Below, one piece after another: positions 26,875-35,034 of a DNA stretch of 64,000 nt (within the stretch, counting starts at the first letter, position 1; every line of letters begins with the position of its first letter). The stretch is taken from assembly GCF_900048895.1 (NCBI RefSeq), contig NZ_LT160640.1, positions 806,001 through 870,000 of the forward strand, given 5' to 3'. The notes below the pieces were generated by a model that was not told the origin of the DNA, searched no databases, and was given only the letters and a program-made list of their open reading frames with translations. The translations under genes and the position numbers were made by a program. The stretch is from Neglectibacter timonensis (GTDB taxonomy: Bacteria > Bacillota > Clostridia > Oscillospirales > Acutalibacteraceae).

Positions 26875-27813
26875 TTACTTGTTCAGGTTGTTTTTCCAAT
26901 GACGGACCTGATTCAGTTTAAATTCAAAGTCCTGCTTTTCCTGCTGGGTTACCACACTTAGAATCAGGCCGCCGAAATACGACATCACCGCAGCCAGCGC
27001 GGCAAAGCCGCTGACGATCAAAGTGGGAAACCGTTCCACCAGTCCGGTTTTGGCAAAGCCCACCAGAACAGGAAGAAATAACGCAAGCGCCAACAACAAC
27101 AGCAACGCGGAAAAGGCGCCGAAAAATTTCATAGGCTTATAGTTTTTAAACAATTTCCAAACCGTTTTAATCACTTTCCAGCCGTCGGAATACGTGTTCA
27201 GCTTGGATTCGCTGCCCTCCGGTCGGTCCCGATAAGTCACCACTACATTCCGCAGACCCATATTCTTATCCAAGGCATGAATGGTCATTTCCGTTTCAAT
27301 TTCAAAGCCTTTGGAAAGCACGGGAAAGGTTTTGACGAATTCATAGCTGAATGCGCGGTATCCCGTCATGATATCCCGAACATCACTGTGAAACAGGGTA
27401 CGGATCAGCCCCCTGACCAGCACATTCCCGAAATTGTGAAACGGCCGTTTGTTCTCCGTAAAATACGTGGAAGAAAGCCTGTCGCCAATGACCATATCGG
27501 CTCCCTGCTCCAGAATTCCAGATACCATTTCTCTGGCGTTTTCTGACGGATAAGTGTCGTCTCCGTCAATCATCAGATAGCATTCGGCATCGATATCCCG
27601 GAACATACTCCGTATCACATTGCCCTTCCCTTGCCTGTACTCATACCGTACCACCGCTCCTGCATCCCGGGCAAGTTCATCCGTATGATCAGAAGAATTG
27701 TTGTCGTATACATAGATTACCGCTTCCGGAAGCTCCCGTCGGAAATCCGACACTACCTTGCGAATCGTCCTGCTCTCGTTATAACATGGTATCAAAACCG
27801 CAATTTTATCCAT
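26875..27813 (-). CDS. Family 2 glycosyltransferase with two C-terminal membrane helices
   Basis: The 312-residue protein opens AVLIPCYNES, has the DDxD-like DGDDTYP motif, and ends in two hydrophobic helices (about 238-300). This is the plan of polyprenyl-phosphate sugar synthases such as DPM1/ArnC-like enzymes. It probably transfers a sugar from a nucleotide donor to undecaprenyl phosphate on the inner leaflet. I start it at 27813, because AGAGGAGAG lies 6-7 bases upstream and the family's N-terminus begins there; 61 further in-frame codons upstream are not protein-like. It precedes the DUF6020 gene by 9 bp. Confidence 0.9.
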   Translation of the reverse strand: MDKIAVLIPCYNESRTIRKVVSDFRRELPEAVIYVYDNNSSDHTDELARDAGAVVRYEYRQGKGNVIRSMFRDIDAECYLMIDGDDTYPSENAREMVSGILEQGADMVIGDRLSSTYFTENKRPFHNFGNVLVRGLIRTLFHSDVRDIMTGYRAFSYEFVKTFPVLSKGFEIETEMTIHALDKNMGLRNVVVTYRDRPEGSESKLNTYSDGWKVIKTVWKLFKNYKPMKFFGAFSALLLLLALALFLPVLVGFAKTGLVERFPTLIVSGFAALAAVMSYFGGLILSVVTQQEKQDFEFKLNQVRHWKNNLNK

Positions 27814-27884
27814 CTCGATCTCTCCTCTTTTCCCTAGCCTGCGCTGCCCGGCGATTTGTCCGGTAGCATTGCAGATACAATATT

Positions 27885-29039
27885 TTAGGACAGCAGGCAG
27901 ACCGCCGAGGCCGACATTCCCTCCCCGGAGCCTGTAAAACCCATCCCCTCTTCCGTGGTGGCCTTTACACTGATCTGTTCTGTGGTGATCCCGCATGTCT
28001 CTGCAAGTTTTTCCCGCATTTGCAGAATATAAGGCGCCAATTTAGGTCTCTGTGCCATAACAGTGGCATCGATATTTTTGATTTCATGGCCCGATTCCCG
28101 CACTCTGCGGCAGACCTCTGAAAGAAGCAGCAGGCTGTCCGCTCCCCGGTACCTCTCCTCAGTGTCCGGAAATAGTTTTCCGATATCTCCCAAAGCAGCC
28201 GCACCCAATAACGCATCGGCTACCGCATGGGCAAGTACGTCTGCATCAGAATGTCCCAAAAGCCCTTTTTCAAAAGGAATTTTTACACCGCCCAGAATCA
28301 GCGCCCTGCCTTCTGTCAACCGATGAACATCATAACCGCTGCCAATTCTCATTTTTTTCTCTCCCGCCAGAAAGGCCTCCGCCGAAAGCAGATCCTCCGG
28401 TGTCGTAATCTTGAGATTTTTGTAATCGCCCTGAACCAGATGCACTCTTCCTCCGGCAGCCTCCACCAGCTGGCAGTCATCGGTAAAGGTCCTTCCGGAA
28501 CTGGCCGCCCGTTCCGCGGCATAGAGATAAAGCGCCCGCTCAAAGGCCTGTGGCGTCTGCACCGACATCAATTTTTCCCGAGGCGGCGTTTCCAGAACAA
28601 ATCCTTCTTCATCCACCAGCTTACAGGTATCCTTTACCCGGACAGCTGCTGCGGAAGCTCCATATTGGAGTGCATCCTCACATACCGCCTGAACCAAATT
28701 CGAAGTGACCAGCGGCCGCGCCCCGTCATGAATCAGCAGATAATCGCAGTCCTCCAAAACATGGATTCCGTTCAAAACCGAATCCTGGCGTTCCGGCCCT
28801 CCGGCTATCAGCTCAACCTGCTTTGGCGACGCTGCCGCTATCTTTTCTATTTTTTCCCGGTCCTCGTCCCGGCACACCACCGCAAGCCGCGCAATCAACG
28901 GGCATGCACAAAGGGCGTCTAAAGAATAGGAAAGTACCGGCCGTCCCGCCAAATTCATCAGCACTTTAGACTGTGAAGCACCCATTCGCCTTGAGCTGCC
29001 GGCAGCTACAATCACCGCGCCGAAGTTATTCTGCAACAT
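27885..29039 (-). CDS. ispDF: Bifunctional IspD/IspF of the MEP isoprenoid pathway
   Basis: One 384-residue protein carries two steps. Residues 1 to about 225 are IspD (MEP cytidylyltransferase: [17 protein letters not shown]). Residues about 230-384 are IspF (ME-2,4-cyclodiphosphate synthase: [20 protein letters not shown] with the metal-binding Asp and His). Fused IspDF proteins are known in alpha- and epsilonproteobacteria and also in many Clostridia. The MEP pathway supplies undecaprenyl and other isoprenoids, which fits the nearby polyprenyl-type glycosyltransferases. An AGAGG site precedes the ATG. Confidence 0.96.
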   Translation of the reverse strand: MLQNNFGAVIVAAGSSRRMGASQSKVLMNLAGRPVLSYSLDALCACPLIARLAVVCRDEDREKIEKIAAASPKQVELIAGGPERQDSVLNGIHVLEDCDYLLIHDGARPLVTSNLVQAVCEDALQYGASAAAVRVKDTCKLVDEEGFVLETPPREKLMSVQTPQAFERALYLYAAERAASSGRTFTDDCQLVEAAGGRVHLVQGDYKNLKITTPEDLLSAEAFLAGEKKMRIGSGYDVHRLTEGRALILGGVKIPFEKGLLGHSDADVLAHAVADALLGAAALGDIGKLFPDTEERYRGADSLLLLSEVCRRVRESGHEIKNIDATVMAQRPKLAPYILQMREKLAETCGITTEQISVKATTEEGMGFTGSGEGMSASAVCLLS

Positions 29040-29130
29040 GCTCTGCCTCTTTCTTCAGAATTTTCTTAATTCTGGAATATTATACCTCATTTCAGCGGTT
29101 CGTCAACATAATCGACGAATTCTACCATTT

Positions 29131-29589
29131 TCAGTACTTTCTATTGTACACAGCATAACTTACAGCCTTCAATAGCGCGGTAAAAAGTAGAAGCCCCAGC
29201 GAAACATAAAAAGCCGGCATATTCCACAGAGCCGCCGTACAGGTAACAAACAGCATTGCCAAAATCAGCACATCCACTACAAGCCCGCCGCTTTTATCGT
29301 GCAAAAACCGATCTCTTTCCTCTTTCTTGCTTTTTTCTTCCTCCCACAGCAAACGCTGATTGGCAAGCATCTTATTGCTCCGCACTATCTTGGCAATTAC
29401 TACGCCCATACCGCCGAAAAAGATAATTCTGCTGACTGCCGTTGCAAGCCGTGTCATTTTTCTGGAATCACCCAGACCAATCATGCCCACTATAACCATA
29501 TAAGCCAGCATTCCTGCGAAAATGATCCACAAAATCCTGACTCTCAGCTTAACCTGTTCCGAATATGATTTATGCCTGCATCTGTTCAT
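29131..29589 (-). CDS. Membrane protein paired with an XRE regulator
   Basis: This 152-residue protein has about four membrane segments (near 16-37, 48-70, 108-125 and 128-146) with a charged loop (KSKKEERDRFLHDK) in the middle. I recognise no family with certainty; it resembles small DUF2178-type proteins. I start it at 29589, where GGAGGAGAG precedes the ATG, so it overlaps the end of the XRE gene by 20 bp. An XRE repressor with a small membrane protein is a recurring Firmicutes module whose role is largely unknown. Confidence 0.75.
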   Translation of the reverse strand: MNRCRHKSYSEQVKLRVRILWIIFAGMLAYMVIVGMIGLGDSRKMTRLATAVSRIIFFGGMGVVIAKIVRSNKMLANQRLLWEEEKSKKEERDRFLHDKSGGLVVDVLILAMLFVTCTAALWNMPAFYVSLGLLLFTALLKAVSYAVYNRKY

Positions 29590-29830
29590 ATTTTCTCTCC
29601 TCCAGCTCCTTATTTTCCTGCAGGCAATATAAATCTTCCACTGTGGTCTCAAACACTAAAGATATCCTGTAAGCCAGCATCAAGGAAGGGTTATATTGTC
29701 CTTTTTCCAGTGAAATGATAGTTCGGGAAGAAACGTCGACCAATTCAGCCAGCTCCTGCTGCGTCATGCCTCTCAACTGCCGGTACTCTCTTATCCTGTT
29801 TTTCAGAGATTTCACCCCTTTCAACAACAT
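29570..29830 (-). CDS. XRE-family helix-turn-helix repressor
   Basis: This 86-residue regulator has a Cro/CI-type HTH (about residues 12-66: MTQQELAELVDVSSRTIISLEKGQYNPS), followed by a short charged tail. It overlaps the membrane protein gene. Two palindromes over its own promoter and start codon suggest it represses itself. The start is unsure: the ATG at 29830 lacks a clear ribosome-binding site and lies within the operator, while AAAGGGG sits just inside the frame, so an internal GTG or CTG start is possible. Confidence 0.88.
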   Translation of the reverse strand: MLLKGVKSLKNRIREYRQLRGMTQQELAELVDVSSRTIISLEKGQYNPSLMLAYRISLVFETTVEDLYCLQENKELEERKYEQMQA

Positions 29831-29861
29831 GAAGCACGCTTCGCATGAAGTTTACTTCATG
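29828..29861 (-). promoter_or_regulatory. Tandem palindromic operator of the XRE regulator
   Basis: CATGAAG-N4-CTTCATG is a perfect palindrome at 29844-29861. A second, imperfect copy (CATGAAG-N4-CTTCGCATG) adjoins it at 29828-29846. The first overlaps the -10 and likely transcription start; the second reaches the annotated start codon. Binding by the XRE protein is inferred. Confidence 0.7.
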
Positions 29862-29887
29862 TTAGCATTTTTTCAGTATTCTGTCAA
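29859..29887 (-). promoter_or_regulatory. Promoter of the XRE/membrane protein operon
   Basis: A perfect TTGACA (29882-29887) and TAACAT (29859-29864) are 17 bp apart on the minus strand. Confidence 0.8.
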
Positions 29888-29989
29888 CAGTTCGAGGACG
29901 CTATTGGATAAAAAAACATAGAACGCGAAGTTTTACAAAGATTTAACGTTTGACAGTACCCTTTCTCGTCTCTTTTTCGTAAAAACGGA

Positions 29990-30019
29990 TTGAACTTGTC
30001 AGATGTTCTATGGTAATAT
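29990..30019 (+). promoter_or_regulatory. Promoter of the Na/Pi cotransporter gene
   Basis: TTGAAC (29990-29995), an 18-bp spacer and TAATAT (30014-30019). Transcription from here would begin past the first in-frame ATG at 30003, which argues for a downstream start codon. Confidence 0.6.
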
Positions 30020-30074
30020 TATGATTGTTAAGGAAATGAAAAAAACAGGTAAAATTGAATCAGGGGATGTATTT

Positions 30075-31856
30075 GTGGATATCTTTTCTTTGTTCACGCT
30101 GTTTGGAGGGCTGGCATTTTTCCTTTATGGAATGCATGTAATGTCAAGCGGTCTTGAGAAGATGGTGGGAGGGAAGCTGGAACGCATCCTGAAATCCATG
30201 ACTTCCAACAAGTTTAAAAGCCTTGCTTTGGGCGCTGTGATCACCATTGCTATTCAGTCCTCTTCCGCCATGACCGTCATGTTGGTAGGCCTCGTCAACT
30301 CCGGCATTATGCAGCTGGAACAGACGGTGGGCGTTATCATGGGTTCCAATGTCGGCACCACGCTTACCGCCTGGATTTTAAGTGCAGCCGGCATTCAGGG
30401 GGACAATGTGTTTATGCGTCTCCTAAAACCGGAATCCTTTGCCCCAATCATCGCGTTGGTCGGCATTGTGCTTATCCTCTCTTCCAAAGAGGGGAAAAAG
30501 AAAGACGCAGGTTCGATTCTGGTGGGTTTTTCCATTCTGATGACAGGTATGACCTTCATGAGCGATTCGGTAAGTCCGCTGGCGGACATGCCTGTTTTCA
30601 AGGATATTTTGGTCATGTTCCAGAATCCCTTGGCAGGTATTCTTCTGGGAGCCATCGTGACGGGTATCATCCAGAGTTCAGCCGCATCAGTCGGCATTCT
30701 GCAGTCTCTTTCCATGACGGGGAGCATCACTTTTGGGATGGCGATCCCCATCATCATGGGACAAAATATCGGCACCTGTGTCACGTCGCTAATCTCCAGT
30801 ATCGGCACGAATAAGAATGCAAAACGCGTGACTGCTGTGCATGTCTATTTCAATGTGCTTGGCACCGTCATCTGCCTTTCGGGCTTCTACGCTCTCAATG
30901 CGTTCTTCCATTTCGATTTTATCGACCAGCCTATATCCACCGTCGGCATCGCTGTAGTACACAGCCTCTTCAACGTCCTCACCACGCTGATCCTGCTGCC
31001 CTTTTCCAAGCAGCTGGAAAAGCTGGCCAAAATTACCATTCGGGAAAAAAGCACAAAAGAAGAGCTTTTGGACGACAGACTTCTGCTCTCGCCTTCTTTT
31101 GCCATTGCCGAATGCCGTAACTTGACAGTAAAGATGGCGAAAACAGCCCGCGATTCCATGTTGACCGGTATCGGCCTGATTACAGATTATGACGCTAAAA
31201 CAGCGGACCTCCTCACCCAACGGGAAGAAGAGATTGACCTCTATGAGGACAAGCTGGGTACCTATCTGGTTAAACTGAGCAGCAAAAGCCTATCCCACAG
31301 CGACAGCAACGAGGTTTCCGAGCTGCTACATGCAATCGGCGACTTTGAACGGATCGGCGACCATGCCGTCAATATTCTGCGCGTTGCCACAGAAATTCAC
31401 GATAAGGGCTTGGCTTTCTCAGAGGATGCACAGAATGAGCTCAAAGTGCTGACGCAGGCAATCGTTGACATTTTAAACCTAACCGTAGACGCATTTGAAA
31501 AAGACGATTCTGCACTCGCTTCCCGTGTAGAACCTTTGGAACAGGTGATTGACGGCTTGAAACTGGAACTGAAAAACCGTCATATCCGCCGTCTGCAAAA
31601 CGGACAGTGCACAATTGAACTGGGGTTTGTTCTTTCCGACATCCTGACGAACTACGAACGTGTTTCAGACCATTGTTCCAATGTGGCTGTTTGTATTATT
31701 CAGATTAAGGATTCTGTAATGGATACCCACGGATACTTAAACGAAATTAAAACTGCCGGCGGACAGGATTATACGGATGCATTTAATCTCTACCAAAAGC
31801 AGTATCAGCTGCCTGTTTCCCATCAACAGGAATTGGCGGAAGTTTCCGTACCCTAA
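30075..31856 (+). CDS. Na/Pi cotransporter family protein with PhoU-like domain
   Basis: The protein (about 593 residues) has two Na/Pi cotransporter (NptA/YjbB) repeats in the N-terminal half, with the diagnostic QSSSAMTVM and QSSAASVG motifs, then a PhoU-like helical region from about 350 to the end. It should import or export phosphate using the sodium gradient, with the PhoU part as regulator. I prefer the GTG at 30075: it follows AGGGG by 8 bases, lies past the promoter and gives the usual MDIFSLF start. An ATG at 30003 would add 24 unlikely residues. A strong terminator follows. Confidence 0.92.
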   Translation: MDIFSLFTLFGGLAFFLYGMHVMSSGLEKMVGGKLERILKSMTSNKFKSLALGAVITIAIQSSSAMTVMLVGLVNSGIMQLEQTVGVIMGSNVGTTLTAWILSAAGIQGDNVFMRLLKPESFAPIIALVGIVLILSSKEGKKKDAGSILVGFSILMTGMTFMSDSVSPLADMPVFKDILVMFQNPLAGILLGAIVTGIIQSSAASVGILQSLSMTGSITFGMAIPIIMGQNIGTCVTSLISSIGTNKNAKRVTAVHVYFNVLGTVICLSGFYALNAFFHFDFIDQPISTVGIAVVHSLFNVLTTLILLPFSKQLEKLAKITIREKSTKEELLDDRLLLSPSFAIAECRNLTVKMAKTARDSMLTGIGLITDYDAKTADLLTQREEEIDLYEDKLGTYLVKLSSKSLSHSDSNEVSELLHAIGDFERIGDHAVNILRVATEIHDKGLAFSEDAQNELKVLTQAIVDILNLTVDAFEKDDSALASRVEPLEQVIDGLKLELKNRHIRRLQNGQCTIELGFVLSDILTNYERVSDHCSNVAVCIIQIKDSVMDTHGYLNEIKTAGGQDYTDAFNLYQKQYQLPVSHQQELAEVSVP

Positions 31857-31877
31857 AGTAAAAAAGAATAGATTGCA

Positions 31878-31923
31878 AAGACGCCCTGAAACCTGATGAA
31901 TCAGCAGGTTTCAGGGCGTCTTC
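31878..31923 (+). terminator. Intrinsic terminator after the Na/Pi cotransporter gene
   Basis: A perfect 17-18 bp stem (ACGCCCTGAAACCTG and its complement) with a 9-10 base loop, starting 21 bp past the stop. The tail is only modestly T-rich. Confidence 0.8.
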
Positions 31924-32053
31924 CATTCTATATAAACGGTTGATCGAAGGACTCCGGCAAAAAGCAAACGATATAGTTTGGCTGTACAGGAGAATCATGC
32001 GATATACTTTCCCGGACGGCCTAAATTTTGAAGTGCCTTTTCTATATAATTAA

Positions 32054-32737
32054 CTATTTACCTTCTTTCATGGCAAAACAGCTGAGCTTCCCGGCTTGGC
32101 TAACCGAAGCCAGAAAAACCTCCTCCGGATTCTTGTAGCCCATCTGCCGCAGCTGCTCCCTCAGCCATTGGGGATCCTTTCCCGCAAGGCTCAATTCCCG
32201 CTCCATAACCTTTCCGTCCACGATCACATTAAACGGCAGGGTTTCCTTTTTTACCGGCAGCTTCATGTCATCGGGCGTAGCAGGCCGATATAAGCTTTTC
32301 GGAAGAAAACTCACGTTTCCGTTCTGTTCAAAAATGGCGGTTTCAATCTGGCTTAAATCATAGAAACCGGCTATGCGGGCCATTGCCAGCAGTTCATTCA
32401 CGTCCAATCTCGCTTTCTTCATCTTGGCTTTACTCAGCCGTCCGTTTGTCATGAGGATGATAGGCTTTCCTGCAAAGAATGCCCTTGCTTTATTGGATTT
32501 CGTGCTGATATAAGAAATGAGCACCGCCACAATACCATAGATGATCATAGCCGTGGCAGGCTGAACCGGATCTTCCAAATCCGTGGCCAGCTCCGCCGCT
32601 ATCGAACCAATTGTAATGCCAATGATGTAGTCAAACATACTGAGCTGAGAAATCTGTTTATTTCCCATTATCTTTGTCAAGATAAAAAGGATAACCAGCG
32701 AAACCACGCTGGAAATCAGAATTTGTAGCAGTACCAT
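32054..32737 (-). CDS. DUF421 (YetF-like) membrane protein
   Basis: This 227-residue protein has two or three N-terminal membrane helices (about 5-80, with LTKIMGNKQISQLSMFDYIIG typical of the family), then a cytoplasmic DUF421 domain. YetF-type proteins occur widely in Firmicutes, some linked to sporulation (SpoVA-associated or YrbG-like), but their biochemical role is not established. A 59-codon ORF on the same strand lies 55 bp upstream and may be co-transcribed. Confidence 0.88.
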   Translation of the reverse strand: MVLLQILISSVVSLVILFILTKIMGNKQISQLSMFDYIIGITIGSIAAELATDLEDPVQPATAMIIYGIVAVLISYISTKSNKARAFFAGKPIILMTNGRLSKAKMKKARLDVNELLAMARIAGFYDLSQIETAIFEQNGNVSFLPKSLYRPATPDDMKLPVKKETLPFNVIVDGKVMERELSLAGKDPQWLREQLRQMGYKNPEEVFLASVSQAGKLSCFAMKEGK

Positions 32738-32792
32738 AGAGAAACCTCCACTTCGTGCGGATTTTTAACTATGGTACGTCATTTTCTTCTTT

Positions 32793-32972
32793 TTATTCCC
32801 GACTACCGCTCCAATCCTGTATCCTGTCATAACAACAGTCTATCGCATTTGACAGGATCTTTTTTGCAGCTTCTGCATGGACTTCGCCAGATTTACATAA
32901 TTCCGTTTCCGCCTGCCTCGCTGCATCAAACAGGACCTGAAACAGTTCATGGTATCCATCCATTTCCTTCAT
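32793..32972 (-). CDS. Small unrecognised protein (59 aa)
   Basis: This short ORF runs ATG to TAA with a good ribosome-binding site (GGAGAAAAGGG) directly upstream. The predicted product is amphipathic and mostly helical, begins MKEMDGYHELFQ and contains an adjacent Cys pair (DCCYDR). I recognise no family. It lies upstream of the DUF421 gene on the same strand and diverges from the ribbon-helix-helix gene across an A+T-rich region full of inverted repeats. The coding case rests on the ribosome-binding site, the plausible composition and the context. Confidence 0.5.
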   Translation of the reverse strand: MKEMDGYHELFQVLFDAARQAETELCKSGEVHAEAAKKILSNAIDCCYDRIQDWSGSRE

Positions 32973-33010
32973 CCCTTTTCTCCATTAGAATTGATTTTCA
33001 ATTCAAATTA

Positions 33011-33048
33011 AATTTGTTATGAATACTATCTATATAGTAGAACAAATT
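33011..33048. repeat. Nested inverted repeats in a divergent promoter region
   Basis: AATTTGTT at 33011-33018 is complementary to AACAAATT at 33041-33048, and inside lies ACTAT-CTAT-ATAGT at 33025-33038. A further palindrome, AATTGA-TTT-TCAATT, is at 32989-33003. These lie between the small ORF and the ribbon-helix-helix gene, so they are candidate operators. Confidence 0.5.
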
Positions 33049-33089
33049 ATAAAATAATGCAAGAAGAAGATTGAAGGGACTGACCAACC

Positions 33090-33272
33090 ATGGGAACCTT
33101 TCTTCCTAAACCTTATAGACGGCAGCAGGTAACCATCCGGCTGACCAGTGATAACCTGCAGAAGATTGATGAGTATGCGGAACGCTTGGGCCTGACCCGG
33201 AGTGAATTTATCGACCAATGTGTTGCTTTTGCTCTTGCCCATATGGATGAATCCAAACTGAAAGATGTATAG
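33090..33272 (+). CDS. Ribbon-helix-helix DNA-binding protein
   Basis: The 60-residue protein fits a CopG/Arc-type ribbon-helix-helix: a strand with QQVTIRLTSDN (about 13-23), then two helices (LQKIDEYAERLGLTRSEFIDQCVAFAL). Such proteins bind DNA as dimers through the strand and often control their own promoter or an adjacent toxin gene. No toxin-like gene is next to it. It diverges from the small ORF over a repeat-rich region. An AAGGGA site lies about 12 bases from the ATG, and a terminator follows closely. Confidence 0.78.
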   Translation: MGTFLPKPYRRQQVTIRLTSDNLQKIDEYAERLGLTRSEFIDQCVAFALAHMDESKLKDV

Positions 33273-33288
33273 CATGTAGGCTGGCTTG

Positions 33289-33327
33289 AAAGCGAGAAAG
33301 TATTTTTGATACTTTTTCGCTTTTTTT
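33289..33327 (+). terminator. Intrinsic terminator after the ribbon-helix-helix gene
   Basis: A stem of 15 bp with one mismatch (AAAGCGA paired with TCGCTTT at the base) and a 5-base loop, followed by a T-run. It lies 17 bp past the stop. Confidence 0.88.
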
Positions 33328-33387
33328 CTGCCTGTACGTACCCGCATTTGCAGTTCGGTTTCTCCCATAACTTTTTTGCTTTCCCAC

Positions 33388-33415
33388 TTGACTTATCGAG
33401 AATATTGTATATAAT
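33388..33415 (+). promoter_or_regulatory. Promoter of the GntR-type regulator gene
   Basis: TTGACT (33388-33393), a 16-bp spacer and a perfect TATAAT (33410-33415). The -10 lies inside the palindrome at 33402-33430. Confidence 0.75.
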
Positions 33416-33430
33416 CAATATATACGATAT
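33402..33430 (+). promoter_or_regulatory. Palindromic operator over the gntR-type promoter
   Basis: Half-sites ATATTGTATATA and TATATACGATAT are mirror images with one mismatch, separated by ATCAA. The core GTATATA-N5-TATATAC is perfect. The site covers the -10, so binding would block transcription. Autoregulation by the GntR protein is inferred. Confidence 0.7.
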
Positions 33431-33462
33431 TTCATCTGCAGAAGACTATATCGAGGTAAACT

Positions 33463-33843
33463 ATGGATATTATTCTCAGCAATCAAAGTGGAAAACCCAT
33501 TTATGAACAAATCTGCGAGCAGATCAAATCCCTGATTATTTCCGGGAAGTTATCGGAAGGGGACGCCCTTCCCTCCATGCGTCTGCTCGCAAAGGAACTG
33601 CGCATTAGTGTAATCACCACCAAACGGGCTTATGAAGAGCTGGAACGGGAAGGCTTTCTCTATTCTGTCCCTGGAAAGGGAAGCTTTGTGGCCGGCAAGA
33701 ACATGGAGTTTGTTCGGGAAGAACAACTGCGGAAGTTGGAGGAACATCTCAATAAAGCAGTAGAAATTGCACGGATGTGCGGCATGTCTCAAAAGGAACT
33801 TTGCACTACAATCGCCATTCTATTTGAGGAAAACCAAGGCTGA
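33463..33843 (+). CDS. GntR-family regulator, YtrA type
   Basis: This 126-residue regulator has a winged HTH (about 10-78: PIYEQICEQIKSLIISGKL, PSMRLLAKELRISVITTKRAYEELEREGF) and only a short helical C-terminus in place of a ligand-binding domain. This is the YtrA subfamily, which commonly sits upstream of and controls ABC transporter genes, as here. The ribosome-binding site GAGG precedes the ATG by 7 bases. The stop codon lies inside the first copy of an exactly duplicated 27-bp hairpin sequence. Confidence 0.92.
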   Translation: MDIILSNQSGKPIYEQICEQIKSLIISGKLSEGDALPSMRLLAKELRISVITTKRAYEELEREGFLYSVPGKGSFVAGKNMEFVREEQLRKLEEHLNKAVEIARMCGMSQKELCTTIAILFEENQG

Positions 33844-33858
33844 ATCCTTCAGCCTTGC
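33832..33858 (+). repeat. 27-bp hairpin direct repeat, copy 1
   Basis: An exact 27-bp direct repeat, identical to the copy at 34041-34067. It contains a perfect 10-bp stem (CAAGGCTGAA and its complement) with a 3-base loop and covers the GntR stop codon. Confidence 0.9.
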
Positions 33859-34157
33859 CAGCTTGTCGAAAAAGGCCGTTTCGCCAAGCTGGGGAATTTT
33901 GCTAAGTAACTTTGTGTCTTAAAAATATCCATTTTCCTGCAAAATTTCTCTGAATCAACGCGGAAGAGGGACCCTGATGGTCCCCTTCCACACCTTTCCC
34001 CCTTCCGAACGGGGTGGATTTTCGGTTTATCGATAGCCTTAACCAAGGCTGAATCCTTCAGCCTTGCAGCTTTGTTTTTCGGCCATACAGAATTCGGTGT
34101 TCCAAGGCGGAGCAAAGGCTCCGCTGATGCCGGAAAATTTTGGCCGGAGAAAGGAAG
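33844..34157 (+). other. Hairpin-rich spacer between the GntR and ABC ATPase genes
   Basis: This 314-bp stretch has no convincing ORF. It contains the rest of the first 27-bp repeat and all of the second, plus further perfect short hairpins: GGGACC-N5-GGTCCC (about 33967-33985) and GCGGAGC-N4-GCTCCGC (about 34108-34126). It probably forms a structured mRNA segment within one transcript. A small minus ORF over it has no ribosome-binding site and I reject it. Confidence 0.6.
34041..34067 (+). repeat. 27-bp hairpin direct repeat, copy 2
   Basis: Identical to 33832-33858, 209 bp downstream. It lies about 90 bp before the start of the ABC ATPase gene. Confidence 0.9.
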
Positions 34158-35030
34158 ATGATCACGACAATGAAAAATGCCATTGACCTCCGGGGCCTCC
34201 GGAAAGAGTATAAGGGCTTTACCCTGGACAACATCAGTCTTTCCCTTCCCATGGGATGTATCATGGGTTTTATCGGAGAAAACGGCGCCGGTAAGAGTAC
34301 GACGATCAAGGCCATGCTGGGCCTGATCGGAAAGGACAGCGGGGAGGTACTGCTTTTGGGAAAGGATCCGCTGAAAGACCGCACTGTGATGGAAGATATT
34401 GGCCTGGTGCTGGATTCCGGCTTTTTCCCTCCGGAAATGAATGCAAAAGCCCTGGGAACCGCCCTGTCCTCTATTTATCGAAACTGGGATTCTGCGGCAT
34501 TCCAGGCGTTTCTCAGCCGCTTTGAGATTGATCCTGCCAAAAAGGTAAAGGAATACTCACGGGGTATGGTCATGAAGCTTTCCCTGACAGCCGCTCTATC
34601 CCATAAAGCGAAGCTGCTAATCCTGGACGAGGCTACCAGTGGTTTGGACCCTATTGTACGGGATGATATCCTCGACCTCCTGTTCGAATTCATTGAGGAC
34701 GAGCAACACAGCGTCTTCCTCTCTTCCCATATCACCGATGATCTGGAAAAAATCGCAGACTATGTCGCCTTCCTGCACAAGGGAAAGCTGGTGCTCTCCG
34801 CAGAAAAGGACCTCCTGCTGGACAGTTTCGGAATCCTGAAATGTTCAGAAGCGGAGCTGCAGTCACTTTCTCCAACATCTGTCACCGGAATGCGCAAAAG
34901 CGAATTTGGCGTCACTGCGCTGGTAAAGAAATATGAGTTGCCAGCCCGCTATCAGGTTGAACCCGCTTCCCTGGAGGATATCATGCTTTACAGCATCAAG
35001 GGGAAAAGGCAAGGAAAGGAAGGTCTGTAA
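34158..35030 (+). CDS. ABC transporter ATP-binding protein (YtrB/BcrA type)
   Basis: The 290-residue ATPase has Walker A GENGAGKS at about 35-42, a signature-like YSRGMVMKL and Walker B LLILDEATSGLD near 150. The signature deviates from LSGGQ, as is usual in this subfamily. Paired with the next gene it forms a BcrAB/Ytr-type exporter under the GntR regulator; such cassettes often export cell-wall-active compounds or respond to envelope stress. I start it at 34158, where GAAAGGAAG lies just upstream, not at the in-frame TTG at 34140. Confidence 0.92.
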   Translation: MITTMKNAIDLRGLRKEYKGFTLDNISLSLPMGCIMGFIGENGAGKSTTIKAMLGLIGKDSGEVLLLGKDPLKDRTVMEDIGLVLDSGFFPPEMNAKALGTALSSIYRNWDSAAFQAFLSRFEIDPAKKVKEYSRGMVMKLSLTAALSHKAKLLILDEATSGLDPIVRDDILDLLFEFIEDEQHSVFLSSHITDDLEKIADYVAFLHKGKLVLSAEKDLLLDSFGILKCSEAELQSLSPTSVTGMRKSEFGVTALVKKYELPARYQVEPASLEDIMLYSIKGKRQGKEGL

Positions 35031-35034
35031 ACAC

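Noticed and set aside
33849-34115. An 88-codon minus frame over the duplicated hairpin spacer
   Set aside because: It covers hairpins and repeats, has no ribosome-binding site and no protein-like pattern.
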